Shown in pieces: positions 1 through 9,761 of a stretch of DNA of 64,000 bases. How positions within the stretch are numbered: position 1 is the first letter of the stretch; each line of letters opens with the position of its first letter. Origin of the DNA: Aquimarina muelleri DSM 19832 (GTDB lineage Bacteria; Bacteroidota; Bacteroidia; Flavobacteriales; Flavobacteriaceae); contig NZ_AUML01000024.1 of the NCBI RefSeq assembly GCF_000430665.1, positions 1-64,000 of the forward strand, written 5' to 3'. Both the position numbers and the translations under genes were made by a program. The notes beneath the pieces are model-generated. The model was not told the origin of the DNA and made no database searches. It was given only the letters and a program-made list of their open reading frames with translations.

Positions 1-2
1 TG

Positions 3-248
3 CATTTAGAGTATCGTCCATCTCAAAAAGTAAGTGATTTAGTTAAGAAATTAAAAGGCAGAAGTTCTAGAAAGCTTCAAGAGGAATTTCCTGAATTGAA
101 GCATAAATATTGGGGCAGACATTTTTGGGGTATTGGATATGGTTGTTGGAGTACTGGTAATATTACTGATGAAATGGTAAATGAGTATTTGGAGCATCAT
201 CGAAGACCAGATGATGGTAATGCAACGAATTTCATAATCGAGAAATGA
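3..248 (+). CDS. IS200/IS605-family transposase TnpA, C-terminal part (cut by window edge)
   Basis: The reading frame enters from the left edge and ends at the TGA at 246-248, giving the last 81 residues of a small transposase. The segment KLKGRSSRKLQEEFPEL followed by YWGRHFWGIGYG and a tyrosine in NEYLEHH matches the C-terminal half of IS200-type TnpA, where that tyrosine is the DNA-cutting nucleophile of the HUH/Y1 mechanism. The HUH histidines would lie upstream, outside the window. Such enzymes move single-stranded DNA and recognise hairpins at the element ends; a hairpin pair follows directly. Whether the copy is intact cannot be seen here. Confidence 0.85.
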   Translation, partial: HLEYRPSQKVSDLVKKLKGRSSRKLQEEFPELKHKYWGRHFWGIGYGCWSTGNITDEMVNEYLEHHRRPDDGNATNFIIEK

Positions 249-255
249 CCATTGG

Positions 256-313
256 GTGACTTTAAGTCACGAGCCCGAACCTATGGACTTTAAGTCCATA
301 GTGGTTCAGTTTT
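256..313 (+). repeat. Tandem hairpins at the likely right end of the IS200/IS605 element
   Basis: Two inverted repeats follow the transposase stop. The first is GTGACTT-T-AAGTCAC (256-270). The second is CTATGGACTT-T-AAGTCCATAG (281-301), extended by GAAC/GTTC on the outside and followed by a run of six T (309-314). Both share the core GACTTTAAGTC. IS200/IS605 elements carry a subterminal hairpin at the right end that TnpA binds. The T run would also let the second hairpin act as a terminator. The exact element end and target site cannot be fixed without an empty-site copy. Confidence 0.55.
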
Positions 314-470
314 TTGAAACTTCGGCCATAAAGAAATTTACGTAATAAAACCAGAATTTATTTACGCAAAAACCATAAAATTAATATTATTGTTGATTTA
401 TTGATAATATTTTATTAAAATTTTAGATAATATATCTACTTTTACTCCCTAACTCAAACTCAACTATAAT

Positions 471-3400
471 ATGAAAACGCGATTATCATTATTCGTGGGC
501 TTATTTATAATAAGCCATGTTTTTGGTCAAGGTAGTAATCCTTGGCAAAGAACCAGTTCTGTAAAAAGTCTTAACATCATTGAGACAAAAAAAGATCTAC
601 CAAATAATAATCTCTTTACATTAGATATTCAAGCGATGAAAGCAGCGCTTAATAATACTCCGTTAAGAGGAAAATCATCTGTATCTGCTACTATCATGAA
701 TTTTCCGAATGCTGAAGGGAATATGGAATCCTTTACTGTATTTGAAGCTCCTGTAATGCATCCGGATTTAGCTATTAAATATCCAAATATTAAATCTTAT
801 GCTGGTCAAGGCATAGAAGACCCTAGTGCAACTATTAGATTTAGTATTGCTCCTTCTGGATTACAAAGTATACGAATCTCTGGGGTTTCTAAAACTGTAT
901 TTATAGAGCCATACACTACGAACGAATCTATTTATACGATATACTCTAGAGATCAAAGATCAGGAGCTGTAGATAGGATAAGCTGTTCTGTAGATGAAAA
1001 AACTCCTGATTTTTCAGATACACATACTGTTTCGCAAAAAAATGCAGATGATGGTGTTTTAAGATCCTATAGATTAGCTGTTTCTACGACGGGAGAATAC
1101 ACACAATTTCATGGAGGAACAAAAGCAGGAGCTATGGCTGCAATTAATGCTACTATGACCCGCGTTAATGGGATTTATGAAACTGATTTTGGTGTTACTA
1201 TGGTTTTAATTGCTAATAATGATGCTGTAGTGTATACCAATGCTAATACAGACCCTTATACTGGTAGCTACAATAGTCAATTACAGTCTACATTAACAAG
1301 CGTTATAGGAGAATCTAATTATGATATTGGTCACGTATTTGTTCTTGCTCCAAAAAATGGTAATGCAGGATGCATAGGGTGCGTATGTGTAAATGGAAAA
1401 AAAGGAAGTGGATTTTCTTCTAGAAACAATCCTCAAGGAGATATTTATGATGTGGATTATGTAGCTCATGAAATGGGACATCAATTTGGAGGTAATCACA
1501 CATACACATTTAGAAGTGAAGGGACAAGCGTTCAAATGGAACCAGGAAGTGGTACTACTATAATGGGATATGCAGGAATAACTGGTGCTACGGATGTACA
1601 ACCAAATAGTGATCCTTATTTTCATGCTGCAACTATTCAACAAATTACAAATTATGTAAAATCTACAAGTTGTCAAACCAATACAAATACAGGTAATGCA
1701 ATACCTACTGCAAACGCAGGAGCTGATTACACCATTCCAAAAGGAACTCCTTTTGTATTAACTGGCCAAGGTTCTGATACAAATAGCGCTGATGCTTTAA
1801 CCTATTGTTGGGAACAAATGGATAATCGTGTAGGAACCTACCCTGGTCCTAATGTAACTTCAGGTGTTGCTTTTAGGTCTTATACTCCAACCGTCTCTAA
1901 TCAAAGATATTTTCCGAGATTAGAAACTATCAAAACCGGGGCAACTTCTTGGAAATGGGAAGCTGTTCCTGATGTAACAAGAGCATTAAACTTTAGATTA
2001 ACGGTTAGAGATAATAAAGTTGGTGGTGGTGCAAACAATAGTGATAACATGAAAGTTAATGTTACAGCTTCTGCAGGGCCATTTGTAGTTAATTCTCCTA
2101 ATACCAATGTTAGCTGGCCAGCTGGTTCTACACAAACTGTAACCTGGAATGTTGCTGGCACAACAGGAAATGGGATTAATGCAGCAAACGTAGATATTTT
2201 ATTATCTACAGATGGAGGAAATACATATCCTGTTACTATTGCTACAGCTGTACCAAATGATGGTTCTCATAGCATAACAGTACCAAGTTCTCAAGGAACG
2301 CAAAACAGAATTATGGTAAAAGGATCAGGAAATATATTCTTTGATATCTCTAACGCAAATTTTGAAATCACTGGTGGAGGCGGAACAGATACACAAGCTC
2401 CTTCTACCCCTGCAAATCTAACTACGTCTAATGTAACGCAAAATACTATAAACCTTTCTTGGGGAGCCGCAACAGATAATGTTGGAGTTAGTGGATATGA
2501 TGTCTATCAAGGTAATACTGTTATTGGTTCTGTAGCAACCACAACATATCAAGCAACAGGATTATCTCCTGATACAGCCTACACTTTTAGAGTAAAAGCG
2601 AAAGACGCAGCTGGAAATCAATCTGGTTTTAGTAATACTACTAGTGCCACTACTCTACCAGGAAACACTGGTGGTGGATGTTCTGGTGGTATTAGTTCTT
2701 TTCCTTATACTGAAGGACTAGAAAACACAGTTGGTGCATGGACACAAGCAACTAATGATGATATTAACTGGACTTTAAAATCTAGCGGAACTCCTTCAAA
2801 CAACACAGGACCATCTAATGCTGCTCAAGGTACTTATTATGCTTATATTGAAGCTTCTGGAAACGGATCTGGTTTTCCAAATAAAAGAGCTATACTAAAC
2901 TCTCCTTGTATTGATCTTACTGCTGCATCACAAGCAACTTTTTCTTTCCAATATCATATGTATGGAACCAGTATGGGAACATTAATTTTAGAAGCAAGTA
3001 CAGATAATGGAACTAATTGGACTTCGCTTTGGACAAAGTCTGGTAATCAAGGAAACTCATGGGCATCTGCCAATATAGATTTAGCTGCTTATACAGGGGC
3101 ATCACTTACATTAAGATTTAATGGTATTACAAACACATCTTGGAGTGGAGATATGGCTATTGATGACATTAACTTAACTACAGGAACTGTAAATCCTCCT
3201 AATTGTACAGATGTAAACCTATCTATTACTTTTGACAAATACCCAGAAGAAACAAGCTGGGAGATTACAAATAGTAATAATGTAGTAGTAGCATCTGGAG
3301 GTACTTATGATTCTCAAACTAATGGTTCTACAATCAATATTACAGAGTGCTTAAATCCTGACACCTATACATTTACAATTAAAGATGGTTACGGTGATGG

Positions 3401-3794
3401 TATTTGCTGTCAATATGGTAATGGAGCTTACACACTAACCTCTGGTGGTACCTCTCTTGCTTCTGGCGGATCTTTTGGTAGCTCTGAAGCTACCCAGTTT
3501 ACTATTGGTGGTAGTACATCAAGAGGTGCCGTTGTTAACAGTTTTAATACTACAAAAGCCCCTTTAATATCTATATATCCAAATCCTGTAAATGGTGCTA
3601 ATGCTTTGCTTAAGATTACAGCTCCTTCAAATAATACTTCTGTAATCATTTACGACTTATTCGGAAGAAGTGTTTATAAAAACGATAATATAAATAACAA
3701 ATCTTTTAGTCCTGGTAATCTTGCTAAAGGAACTTACCTTATAAAACTCAAAATAGATACCAAGACATTAATTAGCAAACTAATTGTTAATTAA
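471..3794 (+). CDS. Secreted reprolysin-like (metzincin) metalloprotease with T9SS sorting domain
   Basis: A 1107-residue exported zinc protease. Residues 1-19 form a signal peptide ending near VFGQ. The catalytic motif HEMGHQFGGNH (HExxHxxGxxH) starts at residue 333 and is followed by a Met-turn, TIMGYAG, about 30 residues later, as in M12B-type metzincins. Ig/PKD-like sequence follows, then a fibronectin type III domain (about 640-730) and a MAM/lectin-like domain (about 735-915). The last 75 residues (SIYPNPVNG... to KLIVN) are a type A sorting domain that directs secretion by the type IX system and is removed at the surface. The gene stands alone, between the IS remnant and a strong palindromic terminator. 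The substrate is unknown; extracellular protein digestion is likely. Confidence 0.93.
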   Translation: MKTRLSLFVGLFIISHVFGQGSNPWQRTSSVKSLNIIETKKDLPNNNLFTLDIQAMKAALNNTPLRGKSSVSATIMNFPNAEGNMESFTVFEAPVMHPDLAIKYPNIKSYAGQGIEDPSATIRFSIAPSGLQSIRISGVSKTVFIEPYTTNESIYTIYSRDQRSGAVDRISCSVDEKTPDFSDTHTVSQKNADDGVLRSYRLAVSTTGEYTQFHGGTKAGAMAAINATMTRVNGIYETDFGVTMVLIANNDAVVYTNANTDPYTGSYNSQLQSTLTSVIGESNYDIGHVFVLAPKNGNAGCIGCVCVNGKKGSGFSSRNNPQGDIYDVDYVAHEMGHQFGGNHTYTFRSEGTSVQMEPGSGTTIMGYAGITGATDVQPNSDPYFHAATIQQITNYVKSTSCQTNTNTGNAIPTANAGADYTIPKGTPFVLTGQGSDTNSADALTYCWEQMDNRVGTYPGPNVTSGVAFRSYTPTVSNQRYFPRLETIKTGATSWKWEAVPDVTRALNFRLTVRDNKVGGGANNSDNMKVNVTASAGPFVVNSPNTNVSWPAGSTQTVTWNVAGTTGNGINAANVDILLSTDGGNTYPVTIATAVPNDGSHSITVPSSQGTQNRIMVKGSGNIFFDISNANFEITGGGGTDTQAPSTPANLTTSNVTQNTINLSWGAATDNVGVSGYDVYQGNTVIGSVATTTYQATGLSPDTAYTFRVKAKDAAGNQSGFSNTTSATTLPGNTGGGCSGGISSFPYTEGLENTVGAWTQATNDDINWTLKSSGTPSNNTGPSNAAQGTYYAYIEASGNGSGFPNKRAILNSPCIDLTAASQATFSFQYHMYGTSMGTLILEASTDNGTNWTSLWTKSGNQGNSWASANIDLAAYTGASLTLRFNGITNTSWSGDMAIDDINLTTGTVNPPNCTDVNLSITFDKYPEETSWEITNSNNVVVASGGTYDSQTNGSTINITECLNPDTYTFTIKDGYGDGICCQYGNGAYTLTSGGTSLASGGSFGSSEATQFTIGGSTSRGAVVNSFNTTKAPLISIYPNPVNGANALLKITAPSNNTSVIIYDLFGRSVYKNDNINNKSFSPGNLAKGTYLIKLKIDTKTLISKLIVN

Positions 3795-3827
3795 TTAATT
3801 GTTCTAACATTTTAATAAAAATCAATA

Positions 3828-3863
3828 ACAAAAGCCATTAAAAATATTTTTAATGGCTTTTGT
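3828..3863 (+). terminator. Perfect palindromic terminator after the metalloprotease gene
   Basis: Two perfect 18-base arms, ACAAAAGCCATTAAAAAT and its exact complement, lie 34 bases past the protease stop. The T-rich 3' arm continues into TGTCTTATTG. The hairpin is symmetric and could stop transcription from either side. Confidence 0.8.
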
Positions 3864-3992
3864 CTTATTGCTAATTGTCAAACAACCTACAAACGTTACT
3901 TTTCATCGAAAAACCCATGGTATTATCAATGAAGCCGTTAATAAATTATGGTTTTAACGTATTTTTACACCTTCAATTTATACCATACTTTC

Positions 3993-4358
3993 ATGAAAAA
4001 ATTACTACCATTACTTTTTCTTTTTTTCTCATTACAGAATTACGCTCAAACTTTATCTAAAACAAGAATTTTATATGAACGTAAAAATAAAATTGTAATG
4101 AATGATGGAAAACATTATGAAATCATAGTAAACAAACCTTTTTATTCTGTCTCTGATTCTACCATCCAAAAACACAAGCAAATCACCGATCATGTTTTTC
4201 GTTTAAATCGGGTTCTTATTTTAAAAAATGAAAATACCTATATTGAACTGATCGAATGGGTAAAAGAGAACATGAAAATATACCAATCCAGAAAACCTAT
4301 AAATTATAACTTTATGGAGAACCCCATGTATGATTCTTTAGTTTCCCCTAGTAATTAA
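3993..4358 (+). CDS. Small exported protein of unknown function
   Basis: Starting at the ATG at 3993, the protein is 121 residues and opens with a clean signal peptide (MKKLLPLLFLFFSLQNYAQ) cut after Ala-Gln, as is common in this phylum. The frame stays open 15 codons further upstream, but that extension would bury the signal peptide, so the later start is preferred. The mature part is small and basic (TRILYERKNKIVMNDGKHY) with no family recognised. The last four bases overlap the end of cmk on the other strand, so the two genes converge. A periplasmic or surface location is inferred only from the signal peptide. Confidence 0.6.
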   Translation: MKKLLPLLFLFFSLQNYAQTLSKTRILYERKNKIVMNDGKHYEIIVNKPFYSVSDSTIQKHKQITDHVFRLNRVLILKNENTYIELIEWVKENMKIYQSRKPINYNFMENPMYDSLVSPSN

Positions 4359-5053
4359 CTAGCTATAATAGTAGCTTTTGCTAGTTTTAAAATTTGTTTA
4401 AATTGTTCATCTAAGGTAAGATTAGAATTATCTATTTTAATAGCATCTTTTGCTTTTTTGAGAGGTGAGTCTTTTCTTGTACTATCTATATGATCTCTGT
4501 TTACTACATTTTTCAAAACATCTTCATATGTTACGTTTTCTCCTTTTTCTTTAAGCTCTATATATCTTCGTTCAGCTCGATCTTTAGCCGTAGCCGTCAT
4601 AAATAATTTAAGTTCTGCATTAGGAAAAACCACAGTACCAATATCTCTACCATCCATTACAACACCTTTCTCTACACCCATTTTTTGTTGTTGTTCTACT
4701 AGTTTTTTTCGAACCTTAGAAACTGCAGCAATTTTACTAACATGTTTAGACACTCTTAATGTTCTTATCTCTTGCTCTATATTTTCGTCATTAAGTAAAA
4801 CTTCTGCTAACCCTGTTTTAGGATTAATTTCAAACTGAAGATCTATCCCAGGAAGACTTTTTTCTAGTGCTTCTTCATCAAAATGAGATTCATCTATATA
4901 TCCATTTCTCATAGCATAAAGTGAAACAGCACGATACATTGCACCTGTATCTACATAAATATACCCTAATGCTTTAGCTAATTGTTTTGCTACTGTACTT
5001 TTTCCTGTTGAAGAGTGTCCATCAATAGCTATAATAATTTTTTTATCTTCCAA
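4355..5053 (-). CDS. cmk: Cytidylate kinase
   Basis: A 232-residue (d)CMP kinase that transfers phosphate from ATP to CMP or dCMP for nucleotide supply. The P-loop IAIDGHSSTGKSTVAKQL lies at residues 8-25 and is followed by YVDTGAMYRA, the usual CMP-binding start. VVMDGRDIGTVVFP and the lid segment with RRYIELKEKG fit the family. Length is normal. A TAnnTTTG-type element lies about 30 bases upstream. In other Bacteroidota cmk often neighbours porQ of the type IX secretion system; here the downstream neighbour is an unrelated convergent gene. Confidence 0.97.
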   Translation of the reverse strand: MEDKKIIIAIDGHSSTGKSTVAKQLAKALGYIYVDTGAMYRAVSLYAMRNGYIDESHFDEEALEKSLPGIDLQFEINPKTGLAEVLLNDENIEQEIRTLRVSKHVSKIAAVSKVRKKLVEQQQKMGVEKGVVMDGRDIGTVVFPNAELKLFMTATAKDRAERRYIELKEKGENVTYEDVLKNVVNRDHIDSTRKDSPLKKAKDAIKIDNSNLTLDEQFKQILKLAKATIIAS

Positions 5054-5378
5054 ATTTTAAAATACTAATATGTTTATTAAAAATCAAAAATAAAGTAAAG
5101 ATCTGGAATATCTCAGATAGTCAAAAAAATAAAACAGAATAAATATATTTACTCTAACTAGCAAGATTATACTAATTGACAATAGGCCTAAGTCGCTTCC
5201 TACAAACAAATTTTAAATCAAAACATAACATAACATCAAATAATACTAGTATAAAGCATCAAAACACAATAATTATTATTAAACCGAGTTATCCTACCAT
5301 TAATCCCCTATTTTATTACATGGCAATAAAGTACTCTTATACATCTTGAATCACTTTTACTAACCAAAACAAGCAGTT
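5054..5378. other. Intergenic region between divergent cmk and mreB-like genes
   Basis: These 325 bases are AT-rich and show no convincing open frame, tRNA or hairpin. They hold the possible cmk promoter and, at 5302-5315, TAATCCCCTATTTTA, one of five similar CCCCTA sites found in intergenic regions of this window. That site lies about 70 bases before the mreB-like start on its coding strand. No clear TAnnTTTG element was found for the mreB-like gene. Confidence 0.5.
5085..5092 (-). promoter_or_regulatory. Possible Bacteroidota -7 element for cmk
   Basis: On the minus strand the sequence reads TATTTTTG, a match to TAnnTTTG, 32 bases upstream of the cmk ATG. No TTG -33 element is seen at the expected spacing, so support is moderate at best. 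Confidence 0.35.
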
Positions 5379-6425
5379 ATGAGCTTTTTTGATTTTTTAA
5401 ACGAAAAAATTGCAATAGATTTAGGCACTTCAAACACGCTTATTACTTACAAAGGAAAAATAGTAATAGACAATCCCTCTATAATTAGCATACATCAAAT
5501 TACTGGGAAAATTATTGCAGTAGGTACAGAGGCTGGTATGATGCGGGGAAAAATTAATAAAAACATAAAAACGATTTCTCCTTTTAAAAATGGTGTCATT
5601 TCTAATTTTGATGCTGGAGAAAAAATGCTCACTACTTATATTAAAAGATTATCTACATTTAATTCTAGCATATTTTCTTCTTCATATAATATGATAATAT
5701 CTATTCCTTGTGGCAGTACTGAAGTAGAAATGAGAGCTGTAAAAGAGTCTGCAAAACGCTTGAATGCAAAAAAAATATTTTTAATTCATGAGCCCATAGC
5801 AGCTGCAATTGGTGGTGGAATAGATATATTAAAGCCTAAAGGAAATATGGTTATCGATATTGGTGGGGGAACCACAGAAATTGCAGTTATATCTTTAGGT
5901 AGGATAATAAGTGGACAATCTGTAAAAATAGCAGGTAATGTTTTTAATGAAGATATTATTTATTATGTTCGAGAATCACACAATCTTCATATAGGCGAAT
6001 CGATGGCTGAAAAAATAAAAATAAAAATTGGAGCAGCTGTAGACAAGTTAGAGTTTCCGCCTGATAATATGTATGCTGAAGGAAGAGATCTTCTTACAGG
6101 AAAACCTAAACAAATACAATTATCTTATACCGAAATTGAAAAATGCTTAGACAAGTCTATTACTCAAATAGAAAATGCTATTATGGAAACTCTATCTGAA
6201 ATCCCTCCTGAGATTTCGGCAGACATATATAATTCGGGTATTTTTTTGACTGGTGGAGGATCTTTATTAAGAGGGCTTGACGAAAGATTATCTAAAAGTA
6301 CAGAATTACCAGTTCATCTTGGTGACCAACCATTAAAAACAGTAGTTAAAGGGAGTGAAATTGTTTTAAAAAACCTAAACTTATATACAACTGTTCTAGT
6401 ACAAAAAGAAAATAATTTTTGTTAA
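5379..6425 (+). CDS. MreB/Mbl-type actin-like protein, stand-alone paralogue
   Basis: A 348-residue bacterial actin homologue. The phosphate-1 motif IAIDLGTSNTLI follows the short N-terminus MSFFDFLNEK. The EPIAAAIGGGID segment, the phosphate-2 motif MVIDIGGGTTEIAV and the adenosine motif GIFLTGGGSLLRG are all present, so ATP binding and filament formation are likely. The usual partners mreC, mreD, pbp2 and rodA do not follow; the gene is alone and ends at a strong terminator shared with convergent lon. This suggests an accessory MreB copy, with the main mre operon elsewhere, but that cannot be seen here. A role in cell shape or in organising wall or envelope synthesis is inferred. Confidence 0.88.
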   Translation: MSFFDFLNEKIAIDLGTSNTLITYKGKIVIDNPSIISIHQITGKIIAVGTEAGMMRGKINKNIKTISPFKNGVISNFDAGEKMLTTYIKRLSTFNSSIFSSSYNMIISIPCGSTEVEMRAVKESAKRLNAKKIFLIHEPIAAAIGGGIDILKPKGNMVIDIGGGTTEIAVISLGRIISGQSVKIAGNVFNEDIIYYVRESHNLHIGESMAEKIKIKIGAAVDKLEFPPDNMYAEGRDLLTGKPKQIQLSYTEIEKCLDKSITQIENAIMETLSEIPPEISADIYNSGIFLTGGGSLLRGLDERLSKSTELPVHLGDQPLKTVVKGSEIVLKNLNLYTTVLVQKENNFC

Positions 6426-6430
6426 AATAA

Positions 6431-6479
6431 AAAATAACTTTTCTGTAAAATAAGTTTTTTTTTACAGAAAAGTTATTTT
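6431..6479. terminator. Bidirectional terminator between mreB-like gene and lon
   Basis: Perfect 19-base arms, AAAATAACTTTTCTGTAAA (6431-6449) and its complement (6461-6479), enclose an 11-base loop containing a T run. The arm ends supply U-tracts in both directions, and the hairpin lies between the two convergent stop codons. Confidence 0.85.
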
Positions 6480-6540
6480 GTCAACCTTATTATTTTAATC
6501 TACACTGTGGAGTTTAATTCTCCGAGGTTATTAATTCTAT

Positions 6541-8991
6541 TTATAATTTTTTAGCATTTTTAACTTTAGTACTTGTTAAAGCTAATTTAAGAACATCACT
6601 CATTTCCTTAACATAATGAAATGTGAGTCCTTTTAAATAATCAGATTTAATTTCTTGAATATCTCGCTTATTATCTTCACAAAGTAAAATTTCTTTAATA
6701 TGCGCTCTCTTTGCTGCTAGGATTTTTTCTTTAATTCCTCCCACTGGTAATACTTTTCCTCTTAAAGTAATTTCTCCTGTCATTGCTAGACTTTTCTTTA
6801 CTTTACGTTGTGTAAATAACGATACAAGTGAAGTAAGCATTGTTATTCCTGCACTAGGTCCATCTTTTGGTGTTGCTCCTTCTGGAACATGTATATGCAC
6901 ATTATAAGTATCGAAAATATCTGGATTAATCCCTAAATCTGTCGCATTTGCCTTAATATATTCCATAGCTATGGTAGCAGATTCTTTCATTACTTTACCT
7001 AGATTTCCTGTAATGGTAAGAGTTCCTTTACCCTTAGAAAGGATCGATTCTATAAATAATATGTCTCCTCCTACGCTAGTCCAGGCTAATCCAGTTACTA
7101 CCCCAGCTACATCATTATTTTCGTACTTATCTCTTTCTAATCTTGGTGCTCCTAAAACCTCTATAACATCTTCATTACTAATTTTCACATTATACTTCTC
7201 CTCCATTGCTATATTCTTGGCTGCATAACGAACCATTTTAGCTATTTGTTTTTCCAGACCTCTTACTCCGGACTCTCTGGTATAACCTTCAATTATTTTT
7301 TCTAATTGTGCTTTTCCTATTTTGATATGAGATTTATCTAACCCATGCTCCTCTAATTGTTTTGGCAATAGGTGTTGTTTTGCAATCTCTACCTTTTCTT
7401 CAATAGTATATCCAGTTACATTAATGATTTCCATACGATCACGAAGTGCTGGTTGAATTGTTCCTAAACTATTAGATGTGGCTATAAACATTACTTTAGA
7501 AAGATCAAATCCCATTTCTAGAAAGTTGTCATGAAATTCAGAATTTTGTTCTGGATCCAAAACTTCTAAAAGCGCAGAGGATGGGTCTCCTTGATTACCT
7601 ACAGATAATTTATCTATTTCATCTAAAACAAAAACTGGATTACTAGTACCTGCTTTTTTAAGACTTTGTATTATTCTACCAGGCATAGCTCCAATATATG
7701 TTTTTCTATGCCCCCGTATTTCTGCTTCATCACGAAGTCCTCCCAATGATATCCTAACATACTCTCTACCAAGCGCTTCTGCTATAGACTTTCCTAAAGA
7801 TGTTTTCCCTACTCCTGGAGGTCCATATAAACATAATATAGGGGACTTCATATCATTACGGAGTTTTAACACCGCGAGATATTCTATGATACGACGTTTT
7901 ACTTCATCTAAACCATAGTGATCTTTATCTAAAACTTTCATAGCTCGTTTTAGATCAAATTTATCGATGCTAAACTCATTCCATGGCAGGTCTAAAAATA
8001 AATCTAAATAATTACGCTGTATAGAATATTCTGCTACCTGTGGATTCATACGCTGCATTTTGGCAAGTTCCTTGTCAAAATGTTTTTTCACCTTTTCATC
8101 CCACTTTTTATCTTTACTCCGCACACGCATTTCTTCAATTTCATCTTCATGAGAAACCCCTCCTAGTTCTTCTTGGATAGTTTTCATTTGTTGATGTAAA
8201 AAATACTCTCGTTGTTGCTGGCTCATATCATGTTGAACCTTATTTTGAATATCATTTTTGAGCTCTAATTTCTGAAACTCAACATTCATATACTTAAGAG
8301 TAGCTAATGCTCTTTCTTTAAGGTCATTTACCTCTAAAAGTTTTTGTTTTTCTTCTACCGGAAGGTTTAGATTTGAAGAAACAAAATTTATCAGAAAAGA
8401 ATTACTTTCAATATTTTTAATAGCAAAAGAAGCCTCAGACGGAATTGTAGGACTCTCTTTTATTATTTCTAAAGCTAGATCTTTTATAGAATCAATTATA
8501 GCGCTAAATTCTTTATTTTCTTTTGCCGGCCTAGCTTCTGGAACATCTTTTACCTTTGCCTTAATATATGGTATCTCTTCTACAACTTCATCTATATGAA
8601 AACGTTTTTTTCCTTGTAGAATCACTGTAGTATTACCGTCTGGCATTTTTAATACTCTTAAAATACGAGCAACTACTCCTACAGTATTAATGTCTTTTAA
8701 AGAAGGGTTTTCTATTCCTTCTTCTTTCTGCGAAACAACGCCTATTGTTTTACTTCCATTATTTGCATCGTTGAGAAGCTGAATGGATTTGTCCCTTCCT
8801 GCAGTAATTGGTATTACTACCCCCGGAAACAATACCGTATTTCTTAATGGTAAGATAGATAATATTTCAGGTAAATCTTCTTTATCTATTTCTTCTTCAT
8901 CCTCTGGTGTCATTAAAGGGATTAATTCTGCATCTTCTTCTATTCCCTGAAATGACAAACTGTCAAGTGTTGTAAATTTGGTTTTTGCCAT
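6541..8991 (-). CDS. lon: ATP-dependent protease Lon
   Basis: An 816-residue cytoplasmic AAA+ protease that degrades misfolded and regulatory proteins. The N-terminal substrate-binding LAN domain (about 40-240) is followed by the ATPase with Walker [10 protein letters not shown], Walker [11 protein letters not shown] and the arginine-rich sensor segments. The C-terminal protease domain has the catalytic serine in [11 protein letters not shown] and the lysine in [13 protein letters not shown]. Length is normal for LonA. The first 40 residues are an acidic extension often seen in this phylum. It converges on the mreB-like gene with a terminator between them and has a TAnnTTTG site 33 bases upstream. 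Confidence 0.98.
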   Translation of the reverse strand: MAKTKFTTLDSLSFQGIEEDAELIPLMTPEDEEEIDKEDLPEILSILPLRNTVLFPGVVIPITAGRDKSIQLLNDANNGSKTIGVVSQKEEGIENPSLKDINTVGVVARILRVLKMPDGNTTVILQGKKRFHIDEVVEEIPYIKAKVKDVPEARPAKENKEFSAIIDSIKDLALEIIKESPTIPSEASFAIKNIESNSFLINFVSSNLNLPVEEKQKLLEVNDLKERALATLKYMNVEFQKLELKNDIQNKVQHDMSQQQREYFLHQQMKTIQEELGGVSHEDEIEEMRVRSKDKKWDEKVKKHFDKELAKMQRMNPQVAEYSIQRNYLDLFLDLPWNEFSIDKFDLKRAMKVLDKDHYGLDEVKRRIIEYLAVLKLRNDMKSPILCLYGPPGVGKTSLGKSIAEALGREYVRISLGGLRDEAEIRGHRKTYIGAMPGRIIQSLKKAGTSNPVFVLDEIDKLSVGNQGDPSSALLEVLDPEQNSEFHDNFLEMGFDLSKVMFIATSNSLGTIQPALRDRMEIINVTGYTIEEKVEIAKQHLLPKQLEEHGLDKSHIKIGKAQLEKIIEGYTRESGVRGLEKQIAKMVRYAAKNIAMEEKYNVKISNEDVIEVLGAPRLERDKYENNDVAGVVTGLAWTSVGGDILFIESILSKGKGTLTITGNLGKVMKESATIAMEYIKANATDLGINPDIFDTYNVHIHVPEGATPKDGPSAGITMLTSLVSLFTQRKVKKSLAMTGEITLRGKVLPVGGIKEKILAAKRAHIKEILLCEDNKRDIQEIKSDYLKGLTFHYVKEMSDVLKLALTSTKVKNAKKL

Positions 8992-9023
8992 ATGTATATA
9001 TCAAAGTCATTTTGTCATTACAA

Positions 9024-9031
9024 CAAAACTA
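9024..9031 (-). promoter_or_regulatory. Possible Bacteroidota -7 element for lon
   Basis: The minus strand reads TAGTTTTG, an exact TAnnTTTG match, 33 bases upstream of the lon start codon, which is a normal distance. No clear -33 TTG is present. Confidence 0.45.
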
Positions 9032-9212
9032 TATTCTTTTTTAAAATTAGTTTTAACGGATTAAACTACCTATAACATCTTATAAAACAAGGTATTTATT
9101 ATAGATTTTTCATATATAATTCAATTGTTGTGCCATAAGTTTTTAAAAATAAAATTAAAAAACTGTAACAAAGCACTTCGTTATATATCTTTATGTTAAA
9201 GTAAATTATTTT

Positions 9213-9761
9213 TTGTCACTAACCCAACTAAATACAGAGCAATTAATTGCAAAATGTCGAGAGCAAGATCAAAATGCGCAGCTCGAAACTTATAATCGTT
9301 ATTATAAAGCGATGTATAATACGGCATATAGAATTTTAAAGAATACTGCAGAAGCTGAAGATATCATGCAAGAATCTTTTTTGACTGCTTTTACTAAACT
9401 TTCTATGTTAGAGAACAATGCTTTGTTTGGAGCTTGGTTAAAAAGAATAGTTATTAATATGTGTTTGACAGCCTCTCGCAAAAAAAATACACATAACGAA
9501 GTTGCTTTTGAAACTGTAGAATATACTCTTATAGATAATGATGGGATTCCTGAAGAAAATTTAACATCTATAAAAACAGATACTATCTTAAATACACTTA
9601 TGCAACTTAAAGATAGTTATAGCACTGCTTTATCCTTACACTTAATAGAAGGATATGATTATGAAGAAATCTGTATAATTATGAATATATCCTATTCTAA
9701 TTGCCGTACGCTTATTTCACGCGCCAAAGAAAGCTTACGAAAAAAATTACAATTTATATGA
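9213..9761 (+). CDS. ECF-type RNA polymerase sigma factor
   Basis: A 182-residue group 4 sigma factor. Region 2 (about 15-85) has the typical RILKNTAEAEDIMQESFLTAF segment that contacts core polymerase and the -10 element. Region 4 (about 125-180) has a helix-turn-helix with YDYEEICIIMNIS and NCRTLISRAKESLRKKL. No in-frame ATG precedes region 2, so the likely start is the TTG at 9213. The stop overlaps the next gene's start in an ATGA arrangement (9758-9761), which points to translational coupling with a probable anti-sigma partner. It probably controls the four-gene operon it heads; the inducing signal is unknown but likely comes from the envelope. Confidence 0.93.
   Translation: MSLTQLNTEQLIAKCREQDQNAQLETYNRYYKAMYNTAYRILKNTAEAEDIMQESFLTAFTKLSMLENNALFGAWLKRIVINMCLTASRKKNTHNEVAFETVEYTLIDNDGIPEENLTSIKTDTILNTLMQLKDSYSTALSLHLIEGYDYEEICIIMNISYSNCRTLISRAKESLRKKLQFI

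Noticed and set aside
3875-4060. A 61-codon frame overlapping the small exported protein gene in another frame
   Set aside because: The overlapping frame starting at 3993 has a proper signal peptide; this one has no features of its own.
9163-9182. GTAACA...CGTT as an ECF-type autoregulated promoter before the sigma gene
   Set aside because: The two parts are only 8 bases apart, too close for -35/-10 elements. The near-palindrome AACAAAGCACTTCGTT is noted but has mismatches and no other support.
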